DNA of 64,000 nt, from positions 620,001 to 684,000 of the forward strand of contig JAGTWJ010000001.1 of assembly GCA_020064725.1 (NCBI GenBank). Direction: 5' to 3'. Below are positions 42,842 through 53,349 of this stretch, one piece after another. The notes under the pieces are model-generated. The model saw only the letters and a program-made list of their open reading frames with translations. It did not search any database and was not told where the DNA came from. The first letter of the stretch is position 1. Each line of letters opens with the position of its first letter. The position numbers and the translations under genes were made by a program. The DNA comes from Drechslerella dactyloides (Eukaryota; Ascomycota; Orbiliomycetes; Orbiliales; Orbiliaceae).

Positions 42842-44926
42842 TTACTGTCCTCGAACCTCTCGCCCAAGAATCTCCAATGCTCCCTCATATCTCTCTATGT
42901 CTGCCGCATCCATGGTGGGAGCCCTCTCCTTTTTGATACCCTCGAGATTGCCCCGTCTAATTTTCCCAATTTCGGCCCACCACCATTTTGCCTCCGAGTC
43001 TTCCACTAAGCTCCAAGCAACCCCGCGATTACCAGCGCGAGCGGTTCTGCCAACTCTATGGATATAATCTTTCTCACTCCTTGGCGAGTCGTAATTGACC
43101 ACAAGTTGCGCATTGGGTAAATCTACTCCTCTCGCAAGCAGGTCGGTGGAGATCAGGATATCTATAGTAGAAGATTTGAATTTCGCGGTATTGGCGGATA
43201 TTTCTCTCTTGCGCTTGTCTGATGTAGAGACTGCTATAGCCCATCGCTGAGTTTCTTTCCGGCTCTTCTTGTGTTTTCTAGTGCTGGAAAGGATGAGATC
43301 AAGTAATCGCCCGAGACGTGCCGCAGATTCGTTTGATTTAGTAAATACTAATATACCACGCGTGATATCGTTTGCTAGCAGCAGTCTGGAGAGCACAAGA
43401 GGCTTATGGCTAGGATTTGATATAGCATAGAAATGCTCTTCTAGCGTTGATGGAAGGGAATTAAGTTCTCTGAGTCCTGTATCAGCCAATTTGTCTTCGT
43501 CTTTGCCATCCACGGAGTCTGCTGCGCTCGTGAGGATCTCACGGCTACCTGCATCACCAACGGCTATCAGCCGTGGGCGCCTGAGTCTAAGTCCGGCAAG
43601 CTTTCCGACATCTCTGGTCATTGTTGCGGACAAAACAACTTTTCGCACGCTGTCCGCTGCGCATTTAGGAGGCCGGAGACCCAGCGATATGATATCAAAG
43701 TCACATTTCTTCGGCATTGCCTGAGCATCAAAAGGCTTTTGGAGCTCATCGCCTACAATACCAACCCAGTCTTGGAAACTTTGACTTAGCAACCTATCCG
43801 CCTCGTCGATTATAAGCCATTGCAAGTAGCGTAATGTAAAATGTGGATTTTTCCGAATGTGTTCGACGAGTCTCCCAGGTGTCGCGATCAGGATATCGGC
43901 GCCTGTGCTTCCAATATCATTCGAGATGTATTCCTTCTCGACATCGAATGATCGCGCCCCGACGGCGGTGCCGATCTTAAGGGAAGTGCCCGAGGAGAGG
44001 AACTGAGCTGTCTTCTGGACTTGGGCAGCGAGCTCGTGCGTGGGGACGATTATGAGAGCATAAGTTCGTGGGATGCTGCGATTTTGAAGACTAGAAATAA
44101 TGGGAAGGAGATATGACAGAGTTTTACCGGATCCAGTCGCCGCGGACACTAGAAGATCCGCTCTGGGTATAGAAAAGGACTGGTTTTCGGCCGGCAGCAG
44201 AAGAGGGAGAAGAGCTGACTGAACTGGAAATGTATGAGTGATATTCAGATCTTTTAGACGGCTGAGAAGGCGGGTCGATAAATTGAAGGAGCCGAAGGGA
44301 GGTTTTTGGGTAGTAGGAATGGTTGTAGGTTGCGATAGATATGCTGGAAGTACGGAGTTCGGATCTACTCTCTGAATGGGCGCTTGAAGTGGTAATGGAA
44401 GAGGATGGAGCCCCTGTAGCTGTTCCGTTGCAGTTTCGGTCTCGATTGTGGGTTCTTTAGGAGCATCACCGAGCACTTCGGTGCGATACTTGTCGAATTT
44501 TGAGAGTATCGACAGATGACCCGTAGAATGTTCGCCGTCCTTGGAAACTTTTTGCGCAGTCTTCTTCCCATCTTTAGTATCATTGCCATCCACGGATGTG
44601 TGCTTTCCGATATTGCCCTTGTCAGTATGTTTAGCATGCCGTCGTGCGACATCGTCGGAGCCGCTGCTGTCTTCTCCGCTATCATTGCGTATGAGACTCG
44701 AGGCTGAAATGTTTGCTGGCGGTGCGTGAATGTCCGCCGTGCCTTGAGGCGAGTCTGACAGACTACCTTGCTTTGGACTTTGTCGCTGCTTCTTGGCTTT
44801 CTCATTCTGAATTCGCGACTCTTTCTTCTTGGGATGATCGTGGGTACTAGGTGCAGCGTCGACTGAGGTATTGACCGCCTGCTCCGCCGCAGCAGCGTCG
44901 GTATCTCTCTTCCGTTTCTTCGACAT
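42842..44926 (-). CDS. dbp6: DEAD-box RNA helicase Dbp6 (60S ribosome biogenesis)
   Basis: Nucleolar ATP-dependent RNA helicase acting early in large-subunit assembly (orthologue of yeast Dbp6 and human DDX51). Intronless, 694 aa from the ATG at 44926, which begins MSKKRKRD, a nuclear localisation type start. An in-frame ATG at 45067 would add 47 residues that look like translated 5' UTR. Residues 1 to about 190 are charged and disordered. Helicase motifs: ATGSGKT (263-269), PTHELA, TPGRL, DEAD (374-377), SATMT (433-437), and HRVGRTARAG from 623. The sequence QWLIIDEADRLLSQSFQDWV and the split-looking insert before motif III are characteristic of Dbp6 among DEAD-box proteins. A short direct repeat of GGTTTGAA lies just upstream (44975-45000). 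Confidence 0.93.
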   Translation of the reverse strand: MSKKRKRDTDAAAAEQAVNTSVDAAPSTHDHPKKKESRIQNEKAKKQRQSPKQGSLSDSPQGTADIHAPPANISASSLIRNDSGEDSSGSDDVARRHAKHTDKGNIGKHTSVDGNDTKDGKKTAQKVSKDGEHSTGHLSILSKFDKYRTEVLGDAPKEPTIETETATEQLQGLHPLPLPLQAPIQRVDPNSVLPAYLSQPTTIPTTQKPPFGSFNLSTRLLSRLKDLNITHTFPVQSALLPLLLPAENQSFSIPRADLLVSAATGSGKTLSYLLPIISSLQNRSIPRTYALIIVPTHELAAQVQKTAQFLSSGTSLKIGTAVGARSFDVEKEYISNDIGSTGADILIATPGRLVEHIRKNPHFTLRYLQWLIIDEADRLLSQSFQDWVGIVGDELQKPFDAQAMPKKCDFDIISLGLRPPKCAADSVRKVVLSATMTRDVGKLAGLRLRRPRLIAVGDAGSREILTSAADSVDGKDEDKLADTGLRELNSLPSTLEEHFYAISNPSHKPLVLSRLLLANDITRGILVFTKSNESAARLGRLLDLILSSTRKHKKSRKETQRWAIAVSTSDKRKREISANTAKFKSSTIDILISTDLLARGVDLPNAQLVVNYDSPRSEKDYIHRVGRTARAGNRGVAWSLVEDSEAKWWWAEIGKIRRGNLEGIKKERAPTMDAADIERYEGALEILGREVRGQ

Positions 44927-45190
44927 CGATTGGTATCTGTAAGACGCGGTACGTTGCTCGTTGGGTCGTGAATAGGTTTGAAGGTTTGAAGGTTTGAAGT
45001 TTTTTGCTGTCGCTAAACTCGGGTATCGCGCGCAGACATCGGAGGAAAAGGTCTTGGCAGCCGCCACGCCATCGCAACAACAAACGTGACTGCCCGATCA
45101 CATCGCCTTTGACAGCCATTACATTCAGCACCTTTCCTTGAAGGCTGAGGCTGCCTCATGCCTCGGCCTACGCCTGCGCTATCCGACAAC

Positions 45191-46747
45191 ATGTCATACA
45201 ATATTGCGTATGTGTGACGCGACTCCGACTGGCGTGTCCCAGGCTAACTTTTGGTGTCGCGTATCAGTATGGTCTCGGACTTCTTCTTCCCACAGCCTGG
45301 CGGAGTTGAGAGTCATATATATCAAGTCTCCAGCGTTCGCATTCCCACGCAACTTAATCCAGAAGCTTTAATCGTAAACTGATCGGGAGGTTACCAGAAA
45401 TTAATAGATCGCGGACATAAAATTGTAATAATAACACACTCGTACGGCGACCGCACCGGGGTTCGATACCTTGCGAACGGTATCAAAGTATACTATGTGC
45501 CTTTTTGGGTGGTCTACCGCGAGTCTGCCCTGCCTACGGTCTTTTCATTCTTTCCGATATTCCGACAAATTGTTCTCCGGGAACGGATCGATATTGTCCA
45601 TGGACACGGGAGTTTGTCTGCCTTCTGTCAAGAAGGGTTGCTGCATGCCAGGACGATGGGTTTGAAAACTTGTTTCACGGACCACAGCCTATTCGGATTT
45701 GCAGATGCCGCGAGCATACTCACGAATAAACTTCTCAAGTTTACGTTGAGTGATGTTGACCATGTGATATGTGTTTCCCACACTTGGTAGGCGTCCAACC
45801 CTGGCACATCGGACCGGTGCAGCCACTGATTATGCGATAGCAAAGAAAACACGGTCCTTAGGGCAGCATTGGACCCGTTTACAGTTTCGGCGATACCTAA
45901 CGCCCTTGTTTCCAAAGACTTCCGGCCCGCCGAGAACCCTCCATCTACTTCCACGATTACGATCGTCGTTATATCACGCCTGTTCTATAACAAAGGGTGC
46001 GACTTGCTTGTAGCAACTATCCCTCGGATCTGCGCTCAACACGAGAACGTTCGTTTCATCATCGGTGGTTCGGGACCGAAAGCTATCGACTTGGAGCAAA
46101 TGATCGAGAAGAATGTTTTACAGGACCGAGTGGAAATGTTAGGGCCAATTCGCCACGAGGATGTCCGAAACGTCATGATTCGCGGCCATATCTACCTCCA
46201 TGCCTCTTTAACAGAGGCATTCGGTACTGTTATCGTTGAAGCGGCTTCTTGCGGGCTGTACGTTGTCTGCACACAAGTAGGGGGTATACCAGAGGTTCTT
46301 CCGAGCGAAATGACGGTCTTTGCGAAACCGGAGGAAGACGACTTGGTGGCCGCGACATCTAAAGCGATCTCGGCGATCAAGTCAGGTACTATTCGGCCAG
46401 AGTTGTTCCACGACCAAATTCGGCAAATGTACTCTTGGACGGACGTTGCGGAACGGACTGAGAAAGTCTACGACGGGATTATGAAGCTTAGGAGTTCTCG
46501 ACTGATAGACCGATTGAAACGATATTATGGATGTGGCGTCTGGGCGGGAAAGCTATTCGTCCTTTGCGCAGTTATAGATTATCTCATCATGATATTCCTG
46601 GAGTTTTGGTGGCCACGACGAAATATTGATGTTGCCAGGGATTGGCCACGGAAAAAGGTTGTTCGACAAGTCAGCACATCACCAACGGATGTTGAGGGCG
46701 TGGAGAACCACAATGGCTGGGTTTCTGATCTGCAAGATCGGGAGTGA
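45191..46747 (+). CDS. gpi3: GPI-GlcNAc transferase catalytic subunit Gpi3/PIG-A
   Basis: ER enzyme that transfers GlcNAc from UDP-GlcNAc to phosphatidylinositol, the first step of GPI-anchor synthesis (GT4 family). 459 aa from exons 45191-45207, 45268-45334, 45398-45786 and 45841-46747. The first exon has 17 nt. The reconstructed start MSYNIAMVSDFFFPQPGGVE and the junction QVSS-KLIDRGH match the family; the second intron needs an unusual GTTCGC donor. Conserved blocks include DIVHGHGSLSAFC, TDHSLFGFAD, DHVICVSHTCKENTV (across intron 3) and EAFGTVIVEAASCG with the EX7E nucleotide-sugar motif. A C-terminal membrane helix (LCAVIDYLIMIFLEFWW) anchors it in the ER. It lies head to head with dbp6, 264 bp apart. 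Confidence 0.93.
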
Positions 46748-47588
46748 GAGGTGCCGTTTGAGAAATTCTCGTGAAATGAACGAAGATAATTCTGACTCCT
46801 GGTGGGTTAGTAACCCTCCGGAGTGAGCCATGGTTGTGCGTATGACCTTCACCTGGACTGCATCGAAGTACACACGCATTCTCTAGTCATTCATGGGGAA
46901 GCTACTTTTGTCTAGCGCTGATGCCAAGCTTTTATTATGATATAGATCTTTTCGTGATCCAGAATAAGGATATACCAGCGCTGGGTGTATGGGACAGCCC
47001 AATACATACATCCGATGGTGAAGTTTCACACCTTGTCAGCTTTGTCCATGAAGTGGCACGTGCGACACATAAGAGATATTCGACCGCCGCAATTCTTATA
47101 CCAACAAAGGGAAATATCTAGTCTCCGGGCAGATGTTCCCTGTACTTTCGGCCCCTTTAGAGGCGATAGTATTCCTGAGATAGAATCTTTCGCCCCGTCC
47201 TCCCTCAACGAGGGTTATCCAGGTAGCCGAGTTGATGCCGTTGCGTTCGCCTCGAACAATAACGTATATAACTAGTGCTTTGTGGCCTAAAACAACCATG
47301 ATTGTATCTCCGTGGTATGATAGACCGACCCCTGGTTGCCACAACAAGAACTCGCGGTGCTGACGCCAACTTTGTCAGAAAGAGCGTAGCATCTAACAAT
47401 TTAATGATGAGGGTGTGCAGCATTCACGTAGTGTCATTTTGTTAGCCTAAGGGTCCTACAAGTCGGATTCTACCCACAATCGTACTGAAAGAACAATTTC
47501 CTAACACGAACTCAAAGATCCGCTTCACATTCTAAGACTATCAATATTCAGTACAGTACCATTCGTCCGTCATATCCTATATATCACT
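46748..47588. other. intergenic region, no gene seen
   Basis: 841 bp with only short open frames; presumably gpi3 3' flank and promoter of the next gene. Confidence 0.55.
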
Positions 47589-49541
47589 ATGGATCTGGGG
47601 CATGATAGAGCTGCGAGTCTCGAGGCGATTGATTTGGACCATGAGTTAGACGACTACATCAACGATTGGACTTTCGAGTTCGACTCTCCACATATCAGTC
47701 GCCCTGTAGTACCGCCTGGTCTCATCAAGGCCTCTGACCATGCTATAGAAGAGACATCGTTCCCTTTGGATGACCCCTCAAGCCAATTCTTCGATGAGGC
47801 GTTCTACCTTGAGCTACCGGAGCATTCAGATGCATACATTCCTGATGCTGATGAGACCTTTGGCGCCCAATTTGAAATCCCTGACTCTCTGATCGACCCT
47901 CGACTACGGGATGCTTCAAGAAATCCGCGCCAACGTAAAATCTCCCAGAGACCAATGCCACCGCTTCCCCCGCATTCTCCTATCCGCTCTGCTTCCAAAC
48001 GATTTGTGCCACCCACTACAACGTGCTGGTTTGGTAGAAAGCTACTCCGCAAGTCCAAAAAGGACGAAAGCACTTACGATCATAGCCCAGAGTCGAAACT
48101 GCCAATTCTGGACCAAAGGCTCTACGAACACGTGAAGCGAGATTCTCTACCTTTCAAATGCTCTATACAGACTACTACGGAGCTCCGGTGCGCTCCGCCA
48201 ACGGCAGCTCCTATATACCCTCTTGACCCATTAGTAGATGACCGGATGGAACATGATGGGTCCAATTCCATGGAAGTCTCTCAGGAATATCTAGATAGCT
48301 TCCTGTCGTCTCTCAGTGCTGACGCGCTACATGATACCAATATGCTGGATTTCCTGGAAGAAGTAGATGCGCCCGACACTATCGGCAAATCGTGGGCGAG
48401 CACACCTGATCAAACCTTCCAAGTTATAGACAAGGATGAGTTCACTTGGCGAATGCTTGCACCTTCGGCACCACTAGTACAACCATCGGAGAAACGAAAG
48501 CGCGGCCGGCCTAAGAAGGACGAGGTTGAAGAATCACACCAAGCTGCATATTATATGTCTGCCATCCCGTTCCATACATCCGCAGACATCGTAAATACAA
48601 TCACCCAACCTCCTGAGAGGCAAATACAAGCAAAGTCGCCAACCGTCCCTGGCTGTTCCACCCCACTACCCGCATTCCAAGTCGCCACGCCTCTACACCT
48701 TCCCTCGCAAGCTGATTCCGACAACGGCGATGAAGAAGAGCCCTTTTCTAAACGCCGGAGGATCACAATCAACGGAGGATACCGCTCAATGTCTAAAAAA
48801 GAACAAGCTTACTTGGAGATGGACTCAAAGGTGAAGCTCTATGACGAAACGAACATCCACGAGCTATTGTACTTCCCGTCTCTTCGTGCCGGCCGCACAG
48901 CGTGCTTCTGGATTCAACGGCATCCATATGCAAATACCAAAATCTATGAGGATCACTACAGAACCTGGTGTCGATATCGCCATTGCAGGGGTGTTGAGAC
49001 TAGTGAGTTGATTCGTACTGCAACTGGTGAAATGAGGGAGAAGAACTACAAGCATCCTCGAACAATCATCGCTGGCAACTACCAGGTGGCTGTGGACTGG
49101 GAGTACGTCGAGGATGAAATCGAGACATTCAAAGACAACCCGAATGCGCAGTATGAGTACGACAAGCGGAACGTGTACGACAATGTCGAATGCTTCTTTC
49201 ACCTCCGGTGTTTTGAGATGCTCACGAACTTCCCTCAAGTGGTCAGGCAGTATTTGGTCAAAGTCGATCATAGAGTGTTGAATAAGGACAAGAGCAGGAA
49301 CAAAATTACCAAGAGGAAGAACAAGGGAGGTACCAATGCGGCTGAAATTGAGTGGTATCTCAAAGATGAGGCAGCGCAGTGGATGCAGAGGGTCAGGGAC
49401 GACTTGTGTTTTAACCCGCATCCGGGAAGTGAGGAGAGCCTGGAAAAAGTTCTACTCAATGGAAAGAAGACCTATAACGAGAAGAAGGGAACGAATAAGT
49501 TGGTATCAACGCTAAGTCGAACGCAGAGCCCTGCGTTGTAA
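47589..49541 (+). CDS. orphan nuclear-type protein with AT-hook-like motif (650 aa)
   Basis: I do not recognise this protein. Intronless. The N-terminal half is acidic and proline-rich. An AT-hook-like core (RGRP at 305-308, inside EKRKRGRPKKDE) and a second basic cluster (SKRRRITING) suggest a nuclear, DNA-associated protein. The C-terminal 230 residues look folded, with aromatic and Cys/His content: ACFWIQRHPYANTKIYEDHY, TWCRYRHC, HPRTIIAGNYQVAVDWEY and ECFFHLRCFEM, which could bind zinc. A basic run NKDKSRNKITKRKNKGG follows. No catalytic motif is visible. It is upstream of another intronless orphan on the same strand; the two show no obvious mutual similarity. Confidence 0.7.
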   Translation: MDLGHDRAASLEAIDLDHELDDYINDWTFEFDSPHISRPVVPPGLIKASDHAIEETSFPLDDPSSQFFDEAFYLELPEHSDAYIPDADETFGAQFEIPDSLIDPRLRDASRNPRQRKISQRPMPPLPPHSPIRSASKRFVPPTTTCWFGRKLLRKSKKDESTYDHSPESKLPILDQRLYEHVKRDSLPFKCSIQTTTELRCAPPTAAPIYPLDPLVDDRMEHDGSNSMEVSQEYLDSFLSSLSADALHDTNMLDFLEEVDAPDTIGKSWASTPDQTFQVIDKDEFTWRMLAPSAPLVQPSEKRKRGRPKKDEVEESHQAAYYMSAIPFHTSADIVNTITQPPERQIQAKSPTVPGCSTPLPAFQVATPLHLPSQADSDNGDEEEPFSKRRRITINGGYRSMSKKEQAYLEMDSKVKLYDETNIHELLYFPSLRAGRTACFWIQRHPYANTKIYEDHYRTWCRYRHCRGVETSELIRTATGEMREKNYKHPRTIIAGNYQVAVDWEYVEDEIETFKDNPNAQYEYDKRNVYDNVECFFHLRCFEMLTNFPQVVRQYLVKVDHRVLNKDKSRNKITKRKNKGGTNAAEIEWYLKDEAAQWMQRVRDDLCFNPHPGSEESLEKVLLNGKKTYNEKKGTNKLVSTLSRTQSPAL

Positions 49542-50752
49542 ATGTCTGTTTAACATGTTTTGACTAGAAACTCGCGTGCATCTATTGGGTTAGCCTCGAT
49601 GCCAGCTAGTGGGTAGTAAGCCGGTCTCAACATCGCACTCTGCGCTAATTATTGTACGAGGCTTGTATATACAATCTCAAGGGCCTATACATCTTCCTCG
49701 AGAGCGCAAATCTTTGCTATACGCCCCTCTCGGCCGCATGCACGGTGCTGATATCTTACCCTCTAGCAATTGACTTTGTAGCCATGTTGGTTCCGGAGTT
49801 TGCTATCTCGTGTCCGTAATCAGAACATGAAGATTAATCTCGCGGTCCATTTTACATTTCAATCAATGCACGCGAATTGGATCAGTGATGGCAGCAGCGC
49901 CTCATGCAGTGTCCTTAGCCTTGGAACATTACAGAAACTTCGCCATCATGGTGATCTACTAGAAAAGTGTATTGAGCCACATGCTTTTCATGCTTGCGAT
50001 TGAGCCTGGTCTCGCAAGCCAAACCCACACAGTTCCAAGGGTCTGGTTTACGAGACCAATTTAGCTCAGGATCCGCGGAACCGGCCTTGTCAGTCCCAAG
50101 CGGCCAACTTATGGAGTTCGCGGACTTGAAGTCGAGGTGCAACACACACGTTGTGTTATTTTTACTAGGCTGGAGCTCATTCATCCCAAAGTACGATTCT
50201 TTACGCGCTTCCAACATGTGGGTCAAACAAAGAGAGCAGCCACAGAAATCTAGAAAGCGAGTACCTAAACAATATCAACGCGAATATATTCCAGAGCCAA
50301 CAAAGAACACCCTGGGTTAATCATGCTACCGGTGTCAGGACGCGACTCCGCCCTCAGAAGCTTCCCAAGGGCTCTTCGTATATATATTCTATAGTCGGCC
50401 AGAACAGCTTCGGGCATACACCAGAACTTCGAACTCGCAGAATCTTAAGAGCCGTCGATATCGATCAGCGATACTATAGAAACACCCGCGGTTACTATCG
50501 TACCTCTATAGATGTGCTTCTACGAACGTTTTCTTGGAGCTTTCTCGGTGGAACATCTGGCGGCTCCCAGCATACTAGCACCCCCTTTCATCTCTCTTCA
50601 GTCGCATAATATCATCCTAGGCCCACTCACTCTGGTTCTCATTTCATCTTTGAGATAGCGGCTTGTTGTTAGGAACAGCTCATCGTAACTGGTGGCCTGT
50701 CTTTCCCACATCGGCTTCTTCTCTATTATATTGGCGGTGTGCCAGCGTCACG
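49542..50752. other. intergenic region with micro-element copy D
   Basis: About 1.2 kb with no supported gene; carries the 52-bp inverted-repeat element at 50007-50058. Confidence 0.6.
50007..50058 (+). mobile_element. 52-bp micro-element (copy D)
   Basis: Begins TGGTCTCGCAAGCC and ends GGTTTACGAGACCA, the same arm plan as copies A and B. Flanking octamers ATTGAGCC (49999-50006) and ATTTAGCT (50059-50066) match at 6 of 8 positions, consistent with an older, eroded 8-bp duplication. The left 31 bp recur at 39118. Confidence 0.7.
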
Positions 50753-52630
50753 ATGGTGTGCGAATATGCCATCTTCACGTTCCCAGACTGTGGCTGCCCC
50801 GCCCTTGTCCCTGTTCAATACTGTCCTCATCATCTCGATCCGTCACAGCCAGCTGGCGTCTATGATACTCATCCCAAGACCTACCAGAACCCAGCCCGAA
50901 TAACGATGCTCTTCAAAGCTCCCGGTGTCCCTCTTGTCCATGAAGACTACATGTGGCTCATCAAGGTGTACAGAGACCCATTCCTTCGAAACGGCGACTA
51001 CACCGAAGAGGAAATGGACCGCCTCGTCGCATTTCGAGAAATGTTGATCGAAATGCAAACAAAGGAAATCAAACTCTCGGACGGCACAACGGTTCCTACG
51101 GCAGGCTTTCACACCAAGCTTTGCAGATATCACGTCATTTGGCCGGATTGCAAAGAACTTCGACTCTGGAGAGTTGCTGAGCCGTTCTTCCCATTCCTAG
51201 AGACCAGATGCTTCACCCATTCGAATTGCATTCGCACGGACAACAGCCCGAAAGGCTGGGGGATATATGTTCAGCCCGTACCAGAACGATTCAAAGAATG
51301 CTTCAAGCAGAGATTTCTAGATGAATATAAAAAACTTCAGAAAGAAGTTGAAGATGGAGAGCTTGCGGAGGCAGCGGCGAAAGAGGCCAATGTTAAACCA
51401 CCCAAAGGCGTGAGCGACGAGGCAAAAAAGAAGACAAGAAACCCCAGGAAGAAAAGGGCCAAGAAGGCGAAAAAAATCGAGACCCTCGAAAGCGCACTTT
51501 TCGGAGACACAGATTCTTCGGAGAAGAGCGGTGACGAGGGAAGTGAATATAAAGGGTCTGATGGTGGCGAAAGTGATAGCGAAGATGAGCCGACTGTAAA
51601 AGCTGTCCAAGAAGAAATCAAGCGAGCTCAGGGAAATACGACCGAAAAGATAGGGAAGCACAAACAGCAGAAAAATAAATCGGAGAAGCTCAAAGATACC
51701 ACTACGCAAGAATTCACGACCAAGCAACATGAGAAGCCCAAGAACGCAAAGAAAAATGCAGTCAAGCGCAAGCGCAATAACAACTCTGACGAAGAGTGGA
51801 AGGATGTTGACAACACCGACGATAGCGAGAAAACTGTGCAGGATGTCAAAATGACGCCCAGGAAGCGCTCTATCAGTATACATTTTGATGGTCAGTCTAT
51901 CAAAAAGCGGATGCAAGACGCAATCAAGAAATCGATATATGAAGGAGAAATAACTGGACCCCATCGAAGCATGACCCACGAAGAAATCTACGAATGGTAC
52001 CTCGAAAATGTGATACGTCCCGCGAAGGAAAAGGCGAGCAACACAAATGTATTTCAAATAAAGGAGACCTACCGGGACCGAAGATGGGAAAGCGATCATA
52101 GCGAGCCACGATCACGAGCAAAACCTAAGAAAAAGGGCGGCAGAAAAGCCAGAGCTCCGGAGCACGAAGACGGAGATTATGAAGAAGAGTCAGAGGATAC
52201 CGAGCCCGAGCATCTGATTTCCAGGCGAAATAAAAGACCGAGCAAAAAGACGAATGAGGAAGACTCAGAATACAAGGAAGATGCATCGGATACGCAAATT
52301 GAAACCGGGAAACAGAAGGCTAAGCGCGATACTAGAGGTAACGGTAACAAAAAGGCTCTGGTGCGGGATCTAGTCCGTACCTCCGACACAGCTATGAGGA
52401 TTTATCGGCCTGCGCATGACTATCACAAAACCGAGTTGTTGAAGAATACACAATTCGACGAAACCGAGCTTACCCCAGAGTTGAGAATGGTTGCGAAGTT
52501 GCATCCAGAAGCACACTTGCAGGCAGAAAAAGAGGATTTGAGCACAGAGGGAAAGACGACTAGGGTAGGATTTAGTATCGACGAGCTGGTTAATGGGTTC
52601 TCTGGGGATCACGACTCTATTGACAACTAG
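50753..52630 (+). CDS. orphan Lys/Glu-rich nuclear-type protein (625 aa)
   Basis: I do not recognise this protein. Intronless; the ATG at 50753 (MVCEYAIFTFPDCGC) is chosen because earlier residues of the open frame look like untranslated sequence. The N-terminal 190 residues seem folded and carry clustered Cys and His: PDCGCPALVPVQYCPHHLDP, then CRYHVIWPDC and TRCFTHSNC, compatible with zinc binding. From about residue 190 to 570 the chain is extremely charged, with runs such as KKTRNPRKKRAKKAKK and alternating acidic Ser/Glu/Asp tracts, implying several nuclear localisation signals and a disordered, chromatin- or RNA-associated region. The final 60 residues are again ordered-looking (SIDELVNGFSGDH). 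Confidence 0.7.
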   Translation: MVCEYAIFTFPDCGCPALVPVQYCPHHLDPSQPAGVYDTHPKTYQNPARITMLFKAPGVPLVHEDYMWLIKVYRDPFLRNGDYTEEEMDRLVAFREMLIEMQTKEIKLSDGTTVPTAGFHTKLCRYHVIWPDCKELRLWRVAEPFFPFLETRCFTHSNCIRTDNSPKGWGIYVQPVPERFKECFKQRFLDEYKKLQKEVEDGELAEAAAKEANVKPPKGVSDEAKKKTRNPRKKRAKKAKKIETLESALFGDTDSSEKSGDEGSEYKGSDGGESDSEDEPTVKAVQEEIKRAQGNTTEKIGKHKQQKNKSEKLKDTTTQEFTTKQHEKPKNAKKNAVKRKRNNNSDEEWKDVDNTDDSEKTVQDVKMTPRKRSISIHFDGQSIKKRMQDAIKKSIYEGEITGPHRSMTHEEIYEWYLENVIRPAKEKASNTNVFQIKETYRDRRWESDHSEPRSRAKPKKKGGRKARAPEHEDGDYEEESEDTEPEHLISRRNKRPSKKTNEEDSEYKEDASDTQIETGKQKAKRDTRGNGNKKALVRDLVRTSDTAMRIYRPAHDYHKTELLKNTQFDETELTPELRMVAKLHPEAHLQAEKEDLSTEGKTTRVGFSIDELVNGFSGDHDSIDN

Positions 52631-53349
52631 TTTAGTCGCATGTTTCATCCTGGATGCAACTGGGACCCGAACAAGCACAGAGGCCATAGATTCTGAATGA
52701 ACATCGACGCAGTTTGAACCCACGATACAAGATCGATAACAGCATGCACCTCAAATCCAGAATCTAGTAGAAATAAAACTTGTTTAGTGGGAGACATATG
52801 TACAACATCATAGCTAAACAACAGAAAGTCAGCTTAGATTGCTATATCGCACTGAGTGGGGCCAGTTCTTTTATTCAAATCTCAGATTGAATTTCTATGT
52901 CAACGATGTCATCTTCCATGGACATGGTTATAATTTCGTACACGTTCATTCCGCGACAGTAGCTTTTGTCAAGAGGTACGTAGTATGTTAGGTAAACGCA
53001 ATGCTAATTGTAGTCATAAATGGAGACATCTTCAGTCTGTTCATAACGTGATCCGGTGATGACAGCATAACGTCTGGTTTGCTAATCAATGAACTGGGGT
53101 TATCTTCCTAAGCACAGCGGAATAATCCCTGCTTCAATATCGTTTGTAGGTTTGATGTTGCAAGTTTCGTGTTAAGAAGGTTAGAATTGAATTTAGGACC
53201 TGAATTCCTCAAGGTCGATTTTCGAATTCACATCATAAAGTCGTACTATACATTATCGTTAAAGTGGAAACTATCAGAATGTCGAGTGGAAAACAAAAGA
53301 GAAAGAAAAGGAAAAAGAAAAGGGGAAGGAGAAGAAGGAAAAGAAGAAA
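52631..53349. other. intergenic region ending in a homopurine tract
   Basis: 719 bp without a gene. About 53290-53350 is almost entirely purine on the + strand (AAAGAGAAAGAAAAGG-type sequence) and ends at the stop of the 7TM gene, so it lies in that gene's 3' UTR as a C/T tract. Confidence 0.65.

Noticed and set aside
51317..52099. 260-codon antisense open frame
   Set aside because: It is the complement of Lys/Glu-rich codons, giving Phe/Leu-rich nonsense; the sense frame is the better gene.
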